Shown here piece by piece: positions 53,551 through 62,153 of a stretch of 64,000 bases of DNA. A program made the translations under genes and the position numbers. The notes below the pieces were generated by a model. The model had not been told where the DNA came from. It saw only the letters and a list, made by a program, of their open reading frames with translations, and searched no databases. Position 1 is the stretch's first letter, and each line of letters begins with the position of its first letter. Location: assembly GCA_900319525.1 (NCBI GenBank), contig ONOU01000012.1, forward strand, positions 1 to 64,000, written 5' to 3'. Source of the DNA: an uncultured Prevotellaceae bacterium. Its GTDB lineage: Bacteria > Bacteroidota > Bacteroidia > Bacteroidales > Muribaculaceae.

Positions 53551-53614
53551 CCATCCAGAAATGATGGCATCAACACCATGGCTACAATCGCAACACTATC
53601 AACAAGATAACACT

Positions 53615-54694
53615 ATGAACAGCAACCGATACTGCGTGATTATGTGCGGCGGTGTGGGCAGCAGGTTCTGGCCCTTCAGCAAAGCCGCCCGTCCCAAACA
53701 ATTCATCGACTTCTTTGGCACCGGACGCAGCCTGCTGCAGATGGCCTTTGACCGCCTGCAGGGCATCGTTCCCACCGAGAACATCATCCTGCTGACCAAC
53801 GAGAGCTACGGCTCACTCATCAAGGAGCAGTTGCCCGAGCTCAGCAGCAGCCAGATCCTCATGGAGCCAGCGCGCCGCAACACGGCTCCCTGCATCGCTT
53901 GGGCCGCCCATCACATCCAGGCCATCAATCCCGAGGCACTGATGATGGTAGCGCCCAGCGACCACCTCATCATCAATGAGGAAAAATTCAAGCGCAGTGC
54001 CATCAACGCTTTCAACTTCATCGAGACGAGGGATGCCCTGGTGACCATGGGCATCAAGCCCACCCGCCCCGAGACCGGCTATGGCTACATTCAAGTAGGC
54101 GAGCCTGTTGAGGGCAACTTCTCCAAAGTGAAGACCTTTACCGAGAAGCCCGACGAGGACCTCGCACGGGTGTTCCTCAAGTCGGGTGAGTTTTTCTGGA
54201 ACTCGGGAATGTTCTTCTGGAGCGCTGGCAGCATCATCAAGGCGCTGGACAACTGCGCTCCCGAGGTGAACGCCGTGTTTGAACAGGGAAGGGAATACTT
54301 CGGCACCGACCAGGAGGTTGAATACATCAACGCCAACTTCCAGGCCTGTCCCAGCATCAGCATCGACTTTGCCGTCATGGAGAAGGCGCCCAACGTCTAT
54401 GTCGAGACGGTAGAATTTGGGTGGAACGACCTGGGCACATGGCGGTCACTGTATGACCACTCGCCCAAGAACAGTGAGGGCAACGTCACACAGCAGTGCA
54501 AGGCCCTGATGTTCAACAGCCACAACAACATCGTTGCCGTCAAGGGCGACAAACTGGTTGTTGCATCGGGACTTGAAGGATATATCGTTGCCGATGTGGA
54601 CGACGCTCTGCTCATTGTTCCCCTTGACGAGGAGCAAAAGATCAAGACCTATGTCAACGAGGTGAAGTCCAAGTTTGGAGACAAGTTCCTGTAA
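53615..54694 (+). CDS. manC: Mannose-1-phosphate guanylyltransferase
   Basis: A 359-residue nucleotidyltransferase. The N-terminal nucleotide loop is IMCGGVGSRFWPFSKAARPKQF, then FTEKPDEDLA and ETVEFGWNDLGTW. It makes GDP-mannose from mannose-1-phosphate and GTP for glycan synthesis. The start is ATG 53615; the in-frame codons from 53537 overlap the promoter and are not conserved. The bifunctional isomerase domain of long ManC is absent, as in Bacteroidetes. Confidence 0.92.
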   Translation: MNSNRYCVIMCGGVGSRFWPFSKAARPKQFIDFFGTGRSLLQMAFDRLQGIVPTENIILLTNESYGSLIKEQLPELSSSQILMEPARRNTAPCIAWAAHHIQAINPEALMMVAPSDHLIINEEKFKRSAINAFNFIETRDALVTMGIKPTRPETGYGYIQVGEPVEGNFSKVKTFTEKPDEDLARVFLKSGEFFWNSGMFFWSAGSIIKALDNCAPEVNAVFEQGREYFGTDQEVEYINANFQACPSISIDFAVMEKAPNVYVETVEFGWNDLGTWRSLYDHSPKNSEGNVTQQCKALMFNSHNNIVAVKGDKLVVASGLEGYIVADVDDALLIVPLDEEQKIKTYVNEVKSKFGDKFL

Positions 54695-54723
54695 CCCTCT
54701 CCCACCCCGCTGACCACGAACCA

Positions 54724-54770
54724 TCACGGGACCCGCTGCCGGCCGGCATGGGTCCCGTGACGTTTTCTAT
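54724..54770 (+). terminator. Rho-independent terminator after manC
   Basis: A perfect 11-bp stem, TCACGGGACCC at 54724-54734 with its complement at 54750-54760, encloses a GC-rich palindromic loop and is followed by CGTTTTCTATTATT. It lies 30 bp after the manC stop. Confidence 0.82.
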
Positions 54771-55046
54771 TATTTATTAAGGCAATGATATAGAAGATGG
54801 CCCCAACCCCTGCGGGGCTAATGCGAACCTTGAGCTCGGTGAAGCCAATTACACGAACTTGACTAAATTGATGCGAAATATTTAATTATTGTCGTGAAAT
54901 TCACTTCATTAGCGAAATTCGCATTAAAGAAATCTGACAGGGTCAACTGCTATATTATTAATGTGAAGACGATTGTCCTCCTCACCTTATCTTGATATCG
55001 ACAAAATCAATCGATCACTACTGAGGCTGCCCCAGGTACGAACAGA
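54771..55046. other. Intergenic region with no gene seen
   Basis: About 275 bp between the manC terminator and the ssb stop. It has a GC-rich GCCCC hairpin at about 54798-54820 and short repeats of the GCGAAAT/AATTCGC kind near 54870-54925. No protein-coding frame of note was found. Confidence 0.5.
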
Positions 55047-55412
55047 TTACTGCTGCTGTGACGGAGCCTGGTTCTCGCGGGGGCGCGCCAGCAACTCAAA
55101 CGTGTCCACATAGATCTCGGTAATGTAACGCTTAATCTGGTTGCGGTCCTCCCATGCACGGGTGCGCAGTCGGCCTTCAAGGTAAATCTGGGTGCCCTTG
55201 CGGATGAATCGCTCGGCCACCTCGGCGTTCTTGCCCCACATGACGATATTGTGCCACTCGGTGCGTTCGGGCACCTCCACACCATTGGCATTGGTATATG
55301 CCCTGTCGGTGGTGGCAAGTGTGAATGATGCTACGGGCTGGTTTTGCGCTACATAGCGCACATCAGGGTCACGGCCCACACGGCCCAAAAGAATGACTTT
55401 ATTTACTGACAT
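55047..55412 (-). CDS. ssb: Single-stranded DNA-binding protein
   Basis: A 121-residue OB-fold protein beginning SVNKVILLGRVGRDPDVRY, with WHNIVMWGKNAEVAERFIRKG and the IYLEGRLRTRAWED strand. It lacks the acidic tip DDIPF, ending in a glutamine-rich tail, so it may not bind the usual partner proteins in the E. coli way. It lies 72 bp after the ArgC-like gene, with a (TA)-rich spacer. Confidence 0.95.
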   Translation of the reverse strand: MSVNKVILLGRVGRDPDVRYVAQNQPVASFTLATTDRAYTNANGVEVPERTEWHNIVMWGKNAEVAERFIRKGTQIYLEGRLRTRAWEDRNQIKRYITEIYVDTFELLARPRENQAPSQQQ

Positions 55413-55484
55413 GATTTAATGGTATGTATGTATATATATAATATGTGTTTGAAGTTAATTGTCGATTGGAATCCCGTTACCTGA

Positions 55485-56441
55485 TCAGCACCCGGTCCCC
55501 TTGAGAGCGAGTCCCACACGTTCATGCAAGCCGAACATCAGGTTCATCGCATGCACGGCAGTACCCACACAGCCCTTGAGCAGCACATCCATGACGGCCG
55601 TGACGGTGAGCACACCAGACAGCTCGTCCTTGTCAAGGCGGATGAGGCACTTGTTGGTATTCTCGACACCGGCTGCGGTGATGGGACGATCGACAATGAA
55701 CACGAAGTTATGATCGTCATAATACTGCTCATAGAGTTCGCGCAGCATCTCGCCGTCAACACCACACTTCATGCGGGCAGTGACGGCCAGCAAGCGACGC
55801 TCGTCAGCCACATCGACAGCCAGATCAATGGACTGATTAAAGCTGGTTTGGCATCGCTTCAGGTTGTAGAGCAGTTCCTGGCGTTGCTCGACGGTCCAGT
55901 CGTCGATGGTCATGCCATCAGGTGTAATGCCCTCGGGTGACAATGCGGCTTTTCCTAGGTCAACGTGCAGCGATAACGGGCTGTTAAGCAACAGGTTGCG
56001 CGCCAGAGGCAACAGGACCAGCAGCGAGGCCGCCGCTATAGCGCCAGGCACCGTCACCAGGCGTGTGTCATGCACCAGGACGCGCCGCTGCATCTCGCTC
56101 AGGCCATACTTCCACTGCGGTTCTTGCCCTTGTTCCAGGTTGTGGCTCCCGCTCAGGTCTATCACGTTGATTGTGTCACGCCCGGCCAGCATGGCCAAGC
56201 GCGACGACACATCATCACGACTTCCGCACAGGAACACCAGGTCAACATCGTCGAGGGCACCGGCAGCAACGACCATCAGGTCGCTGTCGCCCACAAGCCC
56301 GGGCACCACGCTGTCAAGCCTCATGCCGACGCTGGCTCGGCTGCTCACCCACTTGAGTTCCACGTCAGGGTGATTGACCAGCACGCGTACCAACTCCTGG
56401 GCGCGCAAGTTATCGCACCCGCTGACACCGACTTTAATCAT
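55485..56441 (-). CDS. ArgC-like protein lacking catalytic residues
   Basis: A 318-residue protein of the N-acetyl-gamma-glutamyl-phosphate reductase fold, with the family C-terminus NTNKCLIRLDKDEL and GTAVHAMNLMFGLHERVGL. Against a normal Bacteroides ArgC (recalled), the catalytic Cys in the PGC motif is A134 (VPGAIAAA), the HQHVPE histidine segment is lost, and the NADP loop GGAGYTAGEL is replaced by SGCDNLRAQEL. So it is probably a pseudoenzyme. It starts 8 bp inside the argR 3' end; the rest of the arginine pathway is not in the window. A role in argR control is possible but untested. Confidence 0.82.
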   Translation of the reverse strand: MIKVGVSGCDNLRAQELVRVLVNHPDVELKWVSSRASVGMRLDSVVPGLVGDSDLMVVAAGALDDVDLVFLCGSRDDVSSRLAMLAGRDTINVIDLSGSHNLEQGQEPQWKYGLSEMQRRVLVHDTRLVTVPGAIAAASLLVLLPLARNLLLNSPLSLHVDLGKAALSPEGITPDGMTIDDWTVEQRQELLYNLKRCQTSFNQSIDLAVDVADERRLLAVTARMKCGVDGEMLRELYEQYYDDHNFVFIVDRPITAAGVENTNKCLIRLDKDELSGVLTVTAVMDVLLKGCVGTAVHAMNLMFGLHERVGLALKGTGC

Positions 56442-57003
56442 TCGATTGCGGAATCTGTACTGAAGCTATGCCGGGAGAATTCTTGGGCATGAATTGCTCA
56501 AACACTTCTCGAGCCTGTTCGTGGGTGACCCCCTCGGCAAGGATTGCCACAACGGTATCGGCGCCAGCAATGGTTCCCAACACCTCGGGCGGACGGCTCA
56601 TGTCAATGTCATAGGCCAAGCCAGGAGCATAGCCATTGCGCGTCTTGATCACGGCCATATTGCCCGAGAACTTCACCGACACCATACCCACCTGCTTGGC
56701 GGCATGAGTATCCGTCTGGCGCATACTCAACAGCCTATCCTGCAGCTGATTGCTGTCGGGGATGATATACATGTACGTGTTACGGTCGGTAGCCACCTTG
56801 GAAATCTTCAAGGCCTTGAGGTCACGAGACAACGTTGCCTGAGTCACATTGATGTTGTGCTCACGCAGCATGTCGGCCAACTCACTTTGACTGCCGATGC
56901 AGTTTGTCTTGATCAGATCTGTGATCAACTGTAAACGGTCACGTTTTCTTTTCACGAGTACTTTCTTTTTTCTTGGTTTTTTTGTTAATGTTGTAGTCTC
57001 CAT
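56434..57003 (-). CDS. argR: Arginine repressor ArgR
   Basis: A 189-residue regulator: a winged HTH (QLITDLIKTNCIGSQSELADML and VTQATLSRDLKAL) and a C-terminal oligomerisation domain with the arginine-binding segment GTIAGADTVVAILAEG. A basic N-terminal extension (KKPRKKKVLVKRKR) is unusual. With arginine it represses biosynthesis genes. It has its own promoter at 57038-57069 and overlaps the ArgC-like gene, so both are likely made together. Confidence 0.95.
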   Translation of the reverse strand: METTTLTKKPRKKKVLVKRKRDRLQLITDLIKTNCIGSQSELADMLREHNINVTQATLSRDLKALKISKVATDRNTYMYIIPDSNQLQDRLLSMRQTDTHAAKQVGMVSVKFSGNMAVIKTRNGYAPGLAYDIDMSRPPEVLGTIAGADTVVAILAEGVTHEQAREVFEQFMPKNSPGIASVQIPQSND

Positions 57004-57037
57004 TAGAAATATATACTTTGAAAATTGGTTAGTAATG

Positions 57038-57069
57038 CAAAGGTAATGACATTTTCGGAAAATCTACAA
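57038..57069 (-). promoter_or_regulatory. Promoter of argR
   Basis: TTG (57069-57067) is followed after 21 bases by TACCTTTG (57045-57038) on the minus strand, about 35 bp before the ATG. AT-rich ArgR-like sites may overlap it but none is clear. Confidence 0.6.
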
Positions 57070-57693
57070 CATATTTATTGATTTTTTTACCAGATTTTGA
57101 CTAATGACTGAATTTTAATGAAATATTCATCAAATTCAGTAAGCCTCAAACCCGGCTTTTCCATGATGTTCACCGGTGCGAGCGGGCTTAGGTCCCAAGG
57201 GTAAGTCAGAAGTTATGGACCTCCCCCTCTCTAAGCTCTAAGCCTCTCACGAAGTGAGAATCTAAGCCCTAAGCCCTGAGTAAGGCCTAAACTAACGTCA
57301 GTTCGATGAAATCTATTATTGTCCGGGGAAAGTTTAGCAGGCCAGGAGGCCTGCACAAGGCCGCTGGCCTTGTACAAGCCCCCTTACGCAGAGCCACCAT
57401 TAAGAGAGAAAGAACTTTTTTCATAAATAGTGAGATAAATTAAGTGAATATAAACTAATACTAAAAGGGGTCTATTCCATGACTATAATACGGGGTGAGG
57501 CTACAAGTTCCTCAAATCTACGCTGCAAAGTTACAAAACTTTTCCCAGATAACCACTCATTTTCAACAGCTATTCAAAGGAAAAGTAAGTTTCCTGAATC
57601 CGCTTCTTTTTTTAGTGAAACACACATTTGCCAATAGACATCCTTTTTAAGGAAAACCATAGTTGAACGGGGGCAGATTTAGGAAATAAATAC
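57070..57693. other. Intergenic region with repeats, no gene seen
   Basis: About 620 bp between the argR and transporter promoters. It has CTCTAAGCC-type short repeats around a CTCACGAAGTGAG hairpin at about 57235-57290, an ATTATTGTCCGGGG motif like the end of the element at 23700, and the palindrome at 57356-57372. No protein-coding frame with codon character was found. Confidence 0.5.
57356..57372. repeat. Palindromic 17-mer, third copy
   Basis: CAAGGCCGCTGGCCTTG is a perfect inverted repeat around GCT. Sister copies lie at 61793-61809 (identical) and 734-750 (AGC core). Confidence 0.7.
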
Positions 57694-57701
57694 TAATTTT
57701 G
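57694..57701 (+). promoter_or_regulatory. Candidate -7 box of the AtoE-type transporter
   Basis: TAATTTTG matches TAnnTTTG and lies 25 bp before the ATG at 57727, so the leader would be short. No TTG stands at the usual distance. Confidence 0.45.
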
Positions 57702-57726
57702 CGGCATCAAACTAAAATGAAGACCA

Positions 57727-59073
57727 ATGATTAGATTTTGCGTGCGATTAGTGCAACGTTGGTTGCCTGAACCGTTTATATTCGCCATACTGCTCACCTT
57801 CGTCGCTGCGTTGGTGGCAATGCCGTTGTGCCACCAGACACCGCTCGAGGTAGTTGAGCACTGGGGTGGCGGCGTTTGGAACCTGCTGGCGTTTGCCATG
57901 CAGATGGCTTTGGTTCTTGTATGTGGCTCTACCCTGGCTGCGGCACCGGTTGTCAAGCGAGCCATCGACGCGATGGCCCGTTTGCCCAAGAGTGCCCCCG
58001 CTGCAATAGCCCTCGTTACCGTTGTGTCGGCATTGTGCTGCTGGCTCAACTGGGGCTTTGGCCTGATCGTGGGCGTCGTGTTTGCTAAGGCTATTGCTCG
58101 CCAGCGCTCTGATGTCGATTACCGGCTTCTTATCGCTTCGGCTTACAGCGGCTTCGTCGTGTGGCATGCCGGCATCTCCGGCTCCATCCCCCTGACGATG
58201 GCCACTCCTGGCGACTCTCTCGCGTTGGCTACCAATGGCGCGCTGACCGACCCTGTGCCATTGGCACAAACGATCTTAAACTGGCACAATATGGCGACTG
58301 TGCTGTTTGTGATCATCGGTATCACCGTCGCTAACACCCTGATGCACCCCAAGCAGGGCATTCTCACCATCGACCCCGCGCTCCTGAAGGACGATGTTCC
58401 TGTCAAGACCAGTGCCCCCATTGCCGACAAGACGCCGGCACAACGCCTCGAGCACAGCAAATTGCTCTCGTGGCTCGTGGCCCTGATGCTCGTGGCCTAT
58501 CTCGTGATTCATCTGGGCGTGCGCGGTGCAGGCCTAGACCTGGGCGGGGTCATCATGATTTTCCTCGCGCTGGGACTCATGCTGCATCCCACCCCTGTCG
58601 AGTATGTGCGCGCTTTCAGTAAAGCGTCCACCGGTGCCGCTGGCATCATATTGCAGTTCCCCTTCTATGCCGGCATCATGGGCATCATCACGGGCATCGG
58701 TGCCAGCGGCATCAGCCTGGGAGGCGTCATGGCCGACGCATGCATCCGCATCAGCACTCCCGTCACCTATCCGTTGCTCACCTTCCTCTGCGCCGCAGTG
58801 CTCAACATGTTTGTGCCCAGTGGCGGTGGTCATTGGGCGGTGCAGGCACCAGTCATGTTCACCGCCGGTGCCAACCTCGGCGTGGACCCCGGCCTGACTG
58901 GCATGGCCATTTCATGGGGCGACGCATGGACCAATCTCATTCAACCCTTCTGGGCACTCCCTGCACTGGCTATAGCTTGCCTCGACGCGAAGGACATCAT
59001 GGGCTACTGCCTCATCGACCTACTCATCACCGGTATCATCATCTGTGCCGGCCTGCTGATTTGGGCCCTGTAG
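57727..59073 (+). CDS. AtoE-type short-chain fatty acid transporter
   Basis: A 448-residue polytopic protein of the TIGR00366 family (AtoE). Ten or so TM segments are visible, with family blocks RWLPEPFIFAILLTF, NWGFGLIVGVVFAKAIARQ, and NMFVPSGGGHWAVQAP near the C-terminus. AtoE takes up short-chain fatty acids such as acetoacetate or butyrate. In a fermenting gut anaerobe it could also export them; direction cannot be told. No ato enzymes are adjacent. Confidence 0.9.
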   Translation: MIRFCVRLVQRWLPEPFIFAILLTFVAALVAMPLCHQTPLEVVEHWGGGVWNLLAFAMQMALVLVCGSTLAAAPVVKRAIDAMARLPKSAPAAIALVTVVSALCCWLNWGFGLIVGVVFAKAIARQRSDVDYRLLIASAYSGFVVWHAGISGSIPLTMATPGDSLALATNGALTDPVPLAQTILNWHNMATVLFVIIGITVANTLMHPKQGILTIDPALLKDDVPVKTSAPIADKTPAQRLEHSKLLSWLVALMLVAYLVIHLGVRGAGLDLGGVIMIFLALGLMLHPTPVEYVRAFSKASTGAAGIILQFPFYAGIMGIITGIGASGISLGGVMADACIRISTPVTYPLLTFLCAAVLNMFVPSGGGHWAVQAPVMFTAGANLGVDPGLTGMAISWGDAWTNLIQPFWALPALAIACLDAKDIMGYCLIDLLITGIIICAGLLIWAL

Positions 59074-59186
59074 AGAAGCCAGAACCGTCCCTCGCCCTTT
59101 CCCAAGAGCGATAGATCTACCCATTGGAAGAATTAAAGAATCTTATCACTTGACCATCAAATGGCGCCCGAAGGGTGGCCTGAGGC

Positions 59187-59380
59187 TGTTGCAAACCTCA
59201 CGCAGCAAACGGGAGATCGCGCTACGCGCGAGAACCTTTAGCATAGCCAAATTTAAGCAAAATTATAATAAAAATCTATTTTCATTAATTTTTATACAAA
59301 TATTTGCTTGATTTGGCATCGCCGAGGTAAAGATTCTCGGCCGCAAGGCCGATTAAAAAACCGCGTCGAGTTTTGCAACA
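59187..59380. mobile_element. MITE-like element with nested inverted repeats, second copy type
   Basis: Outer arms TGTTGCAAA (59187-59195) and TTTGCAACA (59372-59380) enclose an inner imperfect pair, GCCAAATTTAAGCAAA (59246-59261) with TTTGCTTGATTTGGC (59303-59317), around an AT-rich core. The architecture is that of the element at 114-295, though the outer arms differ. It has no coding capacity. Confidence 0.5.
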
Positions 59381-59481
59381 ACCACTCAAATACTCATTAT
59401 GACAGCTAATGAGGAAACGTTAACTTTGGTGCGGTTGCATGGATATATCATTGGGAGAATGTGAATATCAAATAATTATTG

Positions 59482-59489
59482 TAACTTTG
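59482..59489 (+). promoter_or_regulatory. Candidate -7 box of the PI-PLC lipoprotein gene
   Basis: TAACTTTG at 59482-59489 fits TAnnTTTG, giving a leader of about 100 nt before ATG 59594. An identical TAACTTTG stands at 59421-59428 and could be an alternative. Confidence 0.45.
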
Positions 59490-59593
59490 TACCGAAAATA
59501 ACGAGCCGCATTCGGTAGTCATCATGAGCGATACCTCCTCATGCGGCCCCAAGGGAGCATTTATAAAACCCAATTTAAAAACTGATAAATACA

Positions 59594-60814
59594 ATGAAAC
59601 GGAACCTGACTGTTATCTTTTGGGTCTTACTAACTGCCACAGTACTGAGCAGTTGCGACGACCCGGAAATCGCCTTTAACGAGGAAACATTTTACATCCC
59701 CTACCTCTTCTCTGAAGGCTATCAGGACACCATCAAGTACCCCTACGAACTCACCGCGCCGCCAGCAGACTGGCTCTCGATGGTTAAGGACGACACTAAG
59801 GTGTGCAAGTTGAGTATTCCTGGAACGCACGACTCCATGACAGGAATGGGCTTCTATCAGCCCACACTGATGAGCATCTCAAACGTTACCGCGATCAGCC
59901 AACTCTGCACCTTTGACGAGCAGATGAACAGCGGCATCCGATTCTTTGACTTGCGCCCGGTGGTATCCATCGATACCCTAGCCACCAGCCCCGCCGAACG
60001 GCAAATCCTCAGGCTCGCACATGGATTCACCGAGATTGCTGTGAAGTTTGAGGAGTCGCTCGACTGGATGAAGGGCTTCCTCGCCAGTCATCCCTCAGAA
60101 TTCTTCATCATCAAGATCCAGGCCGACAATGGCATGGAAAGCCAGCAAAACTGGACGGTGCTCCTTCACCAGCTGCTCTCCAAGCCCAAGTATGACGGCC
60201 TGTTCGTCAAGAATTGGCGACCCGACATCACCGTGGGCGAGATGCGCGGCAAGATACTGATCCTGAGCCGTTACAACCTTGTTCCGCTCAATGAGGCATT
60301 CCACTACCCCATCGCCTACTGCGACTGGCCCGATGAGGACCCCGACATTGACGAGGAGATCGACCCCGTGGCTCAACGTTCATGCGCCATCTACAACATG
60401 GAAGACCTGTCCATCAAGGCGACGCTCTACAAGCAGGACTACTACAAGACGACAACCGAGAAGCGCATGGAGAACAAGAAGAAAACCGTCATCGACATGA
60501 TGCACAGCGCCCGAGAAGCAACGGCCAGCGACCAGAACATCTGGATCGTGAACCACTGCTCGGCCTACACCGAGGTGTCGCCCCGTGGCTACATCACCAA
60601 CGCTACCAACGTGCACCCACTGGTGATTGAAGACCTGCTCAACAATGTGGGCACCGTCGGCATCATGCCCATGGACATGGCATGCCACGACTATGTGCAC
60701 GCCATTGTCAACGGCGGCACACCCTACACCAGCGACTACCTGTACGGCTTCCGCCCCCTCACGCAGTCGCTCACCAACCTTCTCATCAAATCGAATCAAC
60801 AATATTTCAAATAA
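59594..60814 (+). CDS. PI-PLC X-domain lipoprotein
   Basis: A 406-residue lipoprotein with lipobox LSSC (C21). The phosphatidylinositol-specific phospholipase C X domain is visible: SIPGTHDSMTGMG with H79, GIRFFDLRPV, and RLAHGF with H143. The two histidines act as general base and acid in cleaving the phosphodiester of GPI or PI lipids. It should sit on an outer-membrane or surface leaflet. The substrate may be host or bacterial inositol lipid; Bacteroidetes make the latter. It is 8 bp before the predicted outer-membrane protein gene. Confidence 0.88.
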   Translation: MKRNLTVIFWVLLTATVLSSCDDPEIAFNEETFYIPYLFSEGYQDTIKYPYELTAPPADWLSMVKDDTKVCKLSIPGTHDSMTGMGFYQPTLMSISNVTAISQLCTFDEQMNSGIRFFDLRPVVSIDTLATSPAERQILRLAHGFTEIAVKFEESLDWMKGFLASHPSEFFIIKIQADNGMESQQNWTVLLHQLLSKPKYDGLFVKNWRPDITVGEMRGKILILSRYNLVPLNEAFHYPIAYCDWPDEDPDIDEEIDPVAQRSCAIYNMEDLSIKATLYKQDYYKTTTEKRMENKKKTVIDMMHSAREATASDQNIWIVNHCSAYTEVSPRGYITNATNVHPLVIEDLLNNVGTVGIMPMDMACHDYVHAIVNGGTPYTSDYLYGFRPLTQSLTNLLIKSNQQYFK

Positions 60815-60822
60815 GAGAATCC

Positions 60823-61671
60823 ATGAAGATTAAGATATTCACCCTCGCGATGCTCGCCATCGTCCTTGGCGCGATGAACGTCGCCGCCCAGAGCGAAACC
60901 GATAACGACAACAAGCTGTACACCCCCGACGGATTGTTCAACCACCTGTCCATCGGCGTCAGCACCGGCATCTCAGGCACCGGCATCGACGTCACCATGC
61001 CCGTGCACCGGCTCATCACCGTGCGCGCCGGTTACTCAGGGAACCACTTCGGCGACATCAAGTTCAAAGCCATCAACACGGCCGATGAGCTCACGGCCTC
61101 GGCACTCGTCGAGGACGATGCCGTGCGCAGGGCCCAGATGGCCGACAAGATAGAACTCGCCGCCAAGCCCAACTTCTGGAACATGTTCCTGCTCGCCGAG
61201 ATTCACCCCTTCACCAACGACAGTTTCCACTTCACAGCAGGCCTGTACGTCGGCAGCAAGAACTTCGTCCACTTCCGCAACACCAATGAGGGCGCCCTCG
61301 GCTTCCTCTACGACGCCAACAACAAGGTTTCCGATTATAACCGCGCTTTCAACACCAACTTCAGCCCCATAGGACTCAAGTTCGGTGACTACGTTTTCAC
61401 CGCCGACGAGAATGGCAACATCGACGTGAAAATGAGGACCAACGTTGTGAAGCCCTACCTGGGAGTCGGTGTCGGCAAGCACATCGCACAGCAACACCGC
61501 CTCAGCTTTGCCCTCGACCTGGGCCTCATCTTTTGGGGATCTCCCAAATTCATTCTCAACAACGGCAAGGAAATCAAATCATCCGGCAAAGAGGCAGGCA
61601 TCACCCAAGTGTTGTCGTGGCTTAATGCATGGCCCAGCCTGCAGGTAAAACTCGCCTACAAGATTTTCTAA
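60823..61671 (+). CDS. Predicted outer-membrane beta-barrel protein
   Basis: A 282-residue protein with signal peptide (MKIKIFTLAMLAIVLGAMNVAAQ) and alternating strands ending in an aromatic residue (VKLAYKIF), typical of an outer-membrane barrel. Repeated strand-like parts are LSIGVSTGISGTGIDVTMP and HRLSFALDLGLIFWG. No family name is recognised. The start is ATG 60823, 8 bp after the PI-PLC stop; the in-frame extension from 60682 is antisense-like. Co-expression with the PI-PLC is likely. Confidence 0.78.
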   Translation: MKIKIFTLAMLAIVLGAMNVAAQSETDNDNKLYTPDGLFNHLSIGVSTGISGTGIDVTMPVHRLITVRAGYSGNHFGDIKFKAINTADELTASALVEDDAVRRAQMADKIELAAKPNFWNMFLLAEIHPFTNDSFHFTAGLYVGSKNFVHFRNTNEGALGFLYDANNKVSDYNRAFNTNFSPIGLKFGDYVFTADENGNIDVKMRTNVVKPYLGVGVGKHIAQQHRLSFALDLGLIFWGSPKFILNNGKEIKSSGKEAGITQVLSWLNAWPSLQVKLAYKIF

Positions 61672-61707
61672 GCTCCCGCCATACCAGCACCCCCAAGCCA
61701 GAATAAC

Positions 61708-61753
61708 GAAGTGGCCCCTAGAAGTTGTTTATCCAACTTTTGGGGGTCACTTC
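61708..61753. repeat. 20-bp inverted repeat hairpin
   Basis: Arms 61708-61727 and 61734-61753 pair over 20 bp with three G-U pairs in RNA, around TTTATC. There is no T-tract, so it is not a standard terminator for the gene at 60823-61671. The right arm matches 72-91 in the opposite end of the window. It may be a junction of two insertion-sequence ends. Confidence 0.6.
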
Positions 61754-61792
61754 ACTGACCTTCGGCCAGTGCGCCCTGGGGTTGCCTCAATT

Positions 61793-61845
61793 CAAGGCCG
61801 CTGGCCTTGGCGAGGTCTTTCGACCTCATGCTTGCCCCCGCTAAT
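61793..61845. repeat. Dispersed repeat, second copy (palindrome plus 43-bp block)
   Basis: The palindrome CAAGGCCGCTGGCCTTG (61793-61809) runs into the 43-bp block 61803-61845, identical to 744-786. Here it is followed by non-coding DNA and not by the ATPase fragment. Confidence 0.75.
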
Positions 61846-62153
61846 TTTCCGAAGAACCGTCCCTATTTTCCCCGCCTATTTTCCTGTAGCAAATACGAAA
61901 AAGCCAAACGGCTCATTACAAGTCATTTGGCATTCATTTTCGTGACCCCGGTGGGCTCTGATACCTAACATAGCATGGCAGTATTTGACACTATAACCGC
62001 CTGATTCCCATGAATTTCTGTTGCTGGTCCTATGCCATCGGGCGTCAACGGGTGCCATTAGGTGTCAATCTCGGTTGACATTTTTAACAACCGCTTTTCG
62101 GTATCCATTCCAATATCTCTTCTTTTCCTGGGTCAATGAAATATATATCTAAT
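61846..62153. other. Intergenic region with tRNA-3'-end-like fragment
   Basis: About 300 bp before the ATPase stop. A small minus frame (61876-62058) ends PFGFFVFATGK but has no other support. On the minus strand, GAGCCCACCGGGGTCACGA around 61937-61956 looks like the 3' part of a tRNA (T-arm and acceptor), but the TTCGA of the T-loop is not intact. It might be a decayed attachment site. Confidence 0.35.

Noticed and set aside
61937-61956. Intact tRNA gene
   Set aside because: Only a T-arm and acceptor-like end is visible, with the TTCGA loop broken and no anticodon arm.
61876-62058. 60-codon minus frame ending PFGFFVFATGK
   Set aside because: No ribosome site or conserved start was seen; it looks like part of a dispersed non-coding repeat.
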